Shown here: piece after piece, positions 40,006 through 41,498 of the stretch | Position numbering within the stretch: the first letter of the stretch is position 1 | Layout: each line of letters starts with the position of its first letter | Origin: Tubiluchus corallicola | Lineage: Eukaryota > Priapulida > Priapulimorpha > Priapulimorphida > Tubiluchidae | Direction of reading: 5' to 3' | Length of the DNA: 41,498 nt | NCBI GenBank assembly: GCA_030141605.1 | Contig: JAQGDQ010001373.1 | Coordinates: 2,501 to 43,998 of the forward strand | Position numbers and translations under genes: made by a program | The notes under the pieces: model-generated | Told to the model about the DNA's origin: nothing | Database searches by the model: none | Seen by the model: only the letters and a program-made list of their open reading frames with translations

Positions 40006-41239
40006 AGACAGTTAACAGAACTACGTTGAGTGACCAATAATGACGTAGCCAGTGATACAATATGATAAAATGTGCCTGCTTTTTTACAAAAAAACACATC
40101 ACTTGCAACTTATCATTAAAATTATATCTGCTGCTAAAAGAGTTTTTCCCAATCTAATATCACTTTATTGAGAAGTAAGTTTAATTGCTGTAATTTCAGT
40201 TAAATTACTGCAGTAAAAACAAGTTCTACCTCAGGACTAAAGGCAAGATTACAAGATGGTTTTTAGCCCAAATTTTAATCATAACATCTTCAACACACAA
40301 CGCCGCAGTGTTCAAGTTGCTACAGTTACTGCAGCAGCTGCCGGCAGCGCTGCAGTCGCTCTTGATGATTCAGAGCCTATTAATTAACGTAATCCTAATT
40401 AGTGCAGATCTAACTGCAAGATATTCAAAGTTTTACAAAGTAAAAGCCGTGTCTCACTGTTTCTTATTTATCTCGTAAATTTTGGAAGACTTTGTAAGGC
40501 TTTGAATAAAATAATCTATTCTTTAATTAATAAATTAATTAACGGCTCTAACGTGGCAAGGAGAGTAGGACCTTTTAAATGATTTGCATATCATATAAAC
40601 ATAAAAAACCACTTGATAAAAACAAGTTTTATAGTTTTAATTGATGAGACCCTACGCTCCTTACCTACCGCCCTGTTACTAACTAAAACTAAAACTAATT
40701 ATCACTAATTATCACTAACTATCTCTAACTATTGCTAAAACTGCTGCAGCTTGAACATGTGACACATCAAATTTTCCGATGATTGTTTATGAATATTTTT
40801 CTAACATTTTTGAAATTAAAACAACATGGAAGTCTTAAAATTGCTCAAGTAAGCGGATTTTCAACAAATTTTGCTTTCAGAACTGGATCATAGAAAATGT
40901 CTGCACTACAGTAACTTAATGATTACGTTTTCAACTCAAACTGTCTTGCATAAATTAGTGCAGCAGATATAATAAGTAAACCTTAGCTAGCATAGGTCTA
41001 CTGATTAATTGCAAGTGAAACAAGTGTGTGTGGTAGTGGGGGGGGGGGGGGGTGTCAGGTCACTAAACAGTTTGATCACAGGAGACGAAAAGTAAAAATT
41101 AAACAGAGAAGTAAATAAGACTTGGAACTATTATAAACAACGCAGACGTGTAAATGATAGAAATGATTTTGTAAATGAAAAATCTAAAAATTAAAAAAAT
41201 CATTTTACTTCTTTTACTGTCGTGTAGACTACGATGTAA
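40006..41239. other. Right flank, mostly nothing recognised
   Basis: AT-rich, with short degenerate aactaaaact/aattatcact repeats at 40680-40735 and a poly-G run at 41038-41052. Apart from the small ORF at 40256 no coding signal is seen. Confidence 0.45.
40256..40387 (+). CDS. Small ORF, 43 codons, Ala-rich end (unrecognised)
   Basis: ATG in a fair context (acaagATGG) encodes MVFSPNFNHNIFNTQRRSVQ, then VATVTAAAAGSAAVALDDSE and PIN before TAA. The block gcagcagctgccggcagcgc gives an Ala-rich run and is locally GC-rich. There is an in-frame stop upstream, so this would be a complete small ORF or a terminal exon starting inside it. No family is recognised, and it could be chance. Confidence 0.2.
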   Translation: MVFSPNFNHNIFNTQRRSVQVATVTAAAAGSAAVALDDSEPIN

Positions 41240-41498
41240 AAAATTGAAAATGGCACACATTTATAAGGTATCCTGTTTTACAGTTTGAAAAAGGCACACA
41301 TTTGTAAGGTATCCTGTTTTACAGTTTGAAAAAGGCACACATTTGTAAGGTCTCCTGTTTTACAGTTTGAAAAAGGCACACATTTGTAAGATCTCCTGTT
41401 TTACAGTTTGAAAATGGCACACATTTGTAAGGTCGCCTGTTTTACAGTTTGAAAATGGCACACATTTGTAAGGTCTCCTGTTTTACAGTTTGAAAATG
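41240..41498. repeat. 41-bp tandem array, more than 6 units, cut by the window edge
   Basis: cagtttgaaaaaggcacaca recurs every 41 bp (41281, 41322, 41363 and on), followed by tttgtaaggtatcctgtttta. Units differ by single bases (aaaaag/aaaatg, gtatcc/gtctcc). The array continues past the right edge. Confidence 0.95.

Overview
The window looks like nuclear DNA of an invertebrate metazoan. It is AT-rich, has GT-AG introns with pyrimidine-rich acceptors, and carries piggyBac, hAT-like, CR1/Jockey-like and RTE-like elements plus a 5S rRNA-derived SINE. There are no operons or bacterial signals. A marine lophotrochozoan or similar aquatic animal is a guess; the sequence does not fix the phylum. Roughly 30% of the window is tandem repeats, in about twenty unrelated arrays with periods from 19 to about 180 bp.

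Layout. 1-370 is a 21-bp array inside the first intron of a minus-strand annexin-like gene, whose first coding exon is 464-578 (the rest lies off the left edge). The presumed promoter (about 690-870) and the stretch 2290-2430 both carry CRE/AP-1-like motifs. 2690-3000 is a minus-strand RTE-like retrotransposon remnant. 3115-3935 is a 115-bp array with a 346-bp higher-order period. 4055-13685 (+) is a seven-exon gene, rebuilt here by joining exons whose phases all agree. It encodes a secreted or membrane-anchored pentraxin-domain protein of about 327 residues. Its introns hold an array of about 1 kb (6785-7792), an inverted-repeat element (about 9664-11056) and, nested in that, a complete 5S-derived SINE with perfect 10-bp target duplications (10071-10590).

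Downstream, 14050-14632 is another 115-bp array. 15060-15400 is a truncated 5S retrosequence with a tetranucleotide tail. 15447-17782 is a dead piggyBac transposase gene split by a CR1/Jockey-like LINE (about 16165-16822) and a hAT-type MITE (16943-17392). 17800-28130 is mostly non-coding sequence and arrays.

27438(?)-31459 (+) contains at least three phase-compatible exons of an unrecognised protein with a Cys/His-rich GRGRHYV module. Two decayed copies of one of its exon ends lie at 36473-36516 and 37237-37275. 30753-30848 is a tRNA-like retrosequence with target duplications. 32667-34890 is a very homogeneous 89-bp satellite, 38585-40005 a 48-bp satellite with an older degenerate flank, and 41240-41498 a 41-bp array running off the right edge.

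The genes do not form a pathway. What they share is position: a real pentraxin-like gene and an annexin start lie among nested mobile elements and young satellites. The most interesting unexplained item is the spliced Cys/His module gene with its local exon relics. I found no clear new defence or other multi-gene system.
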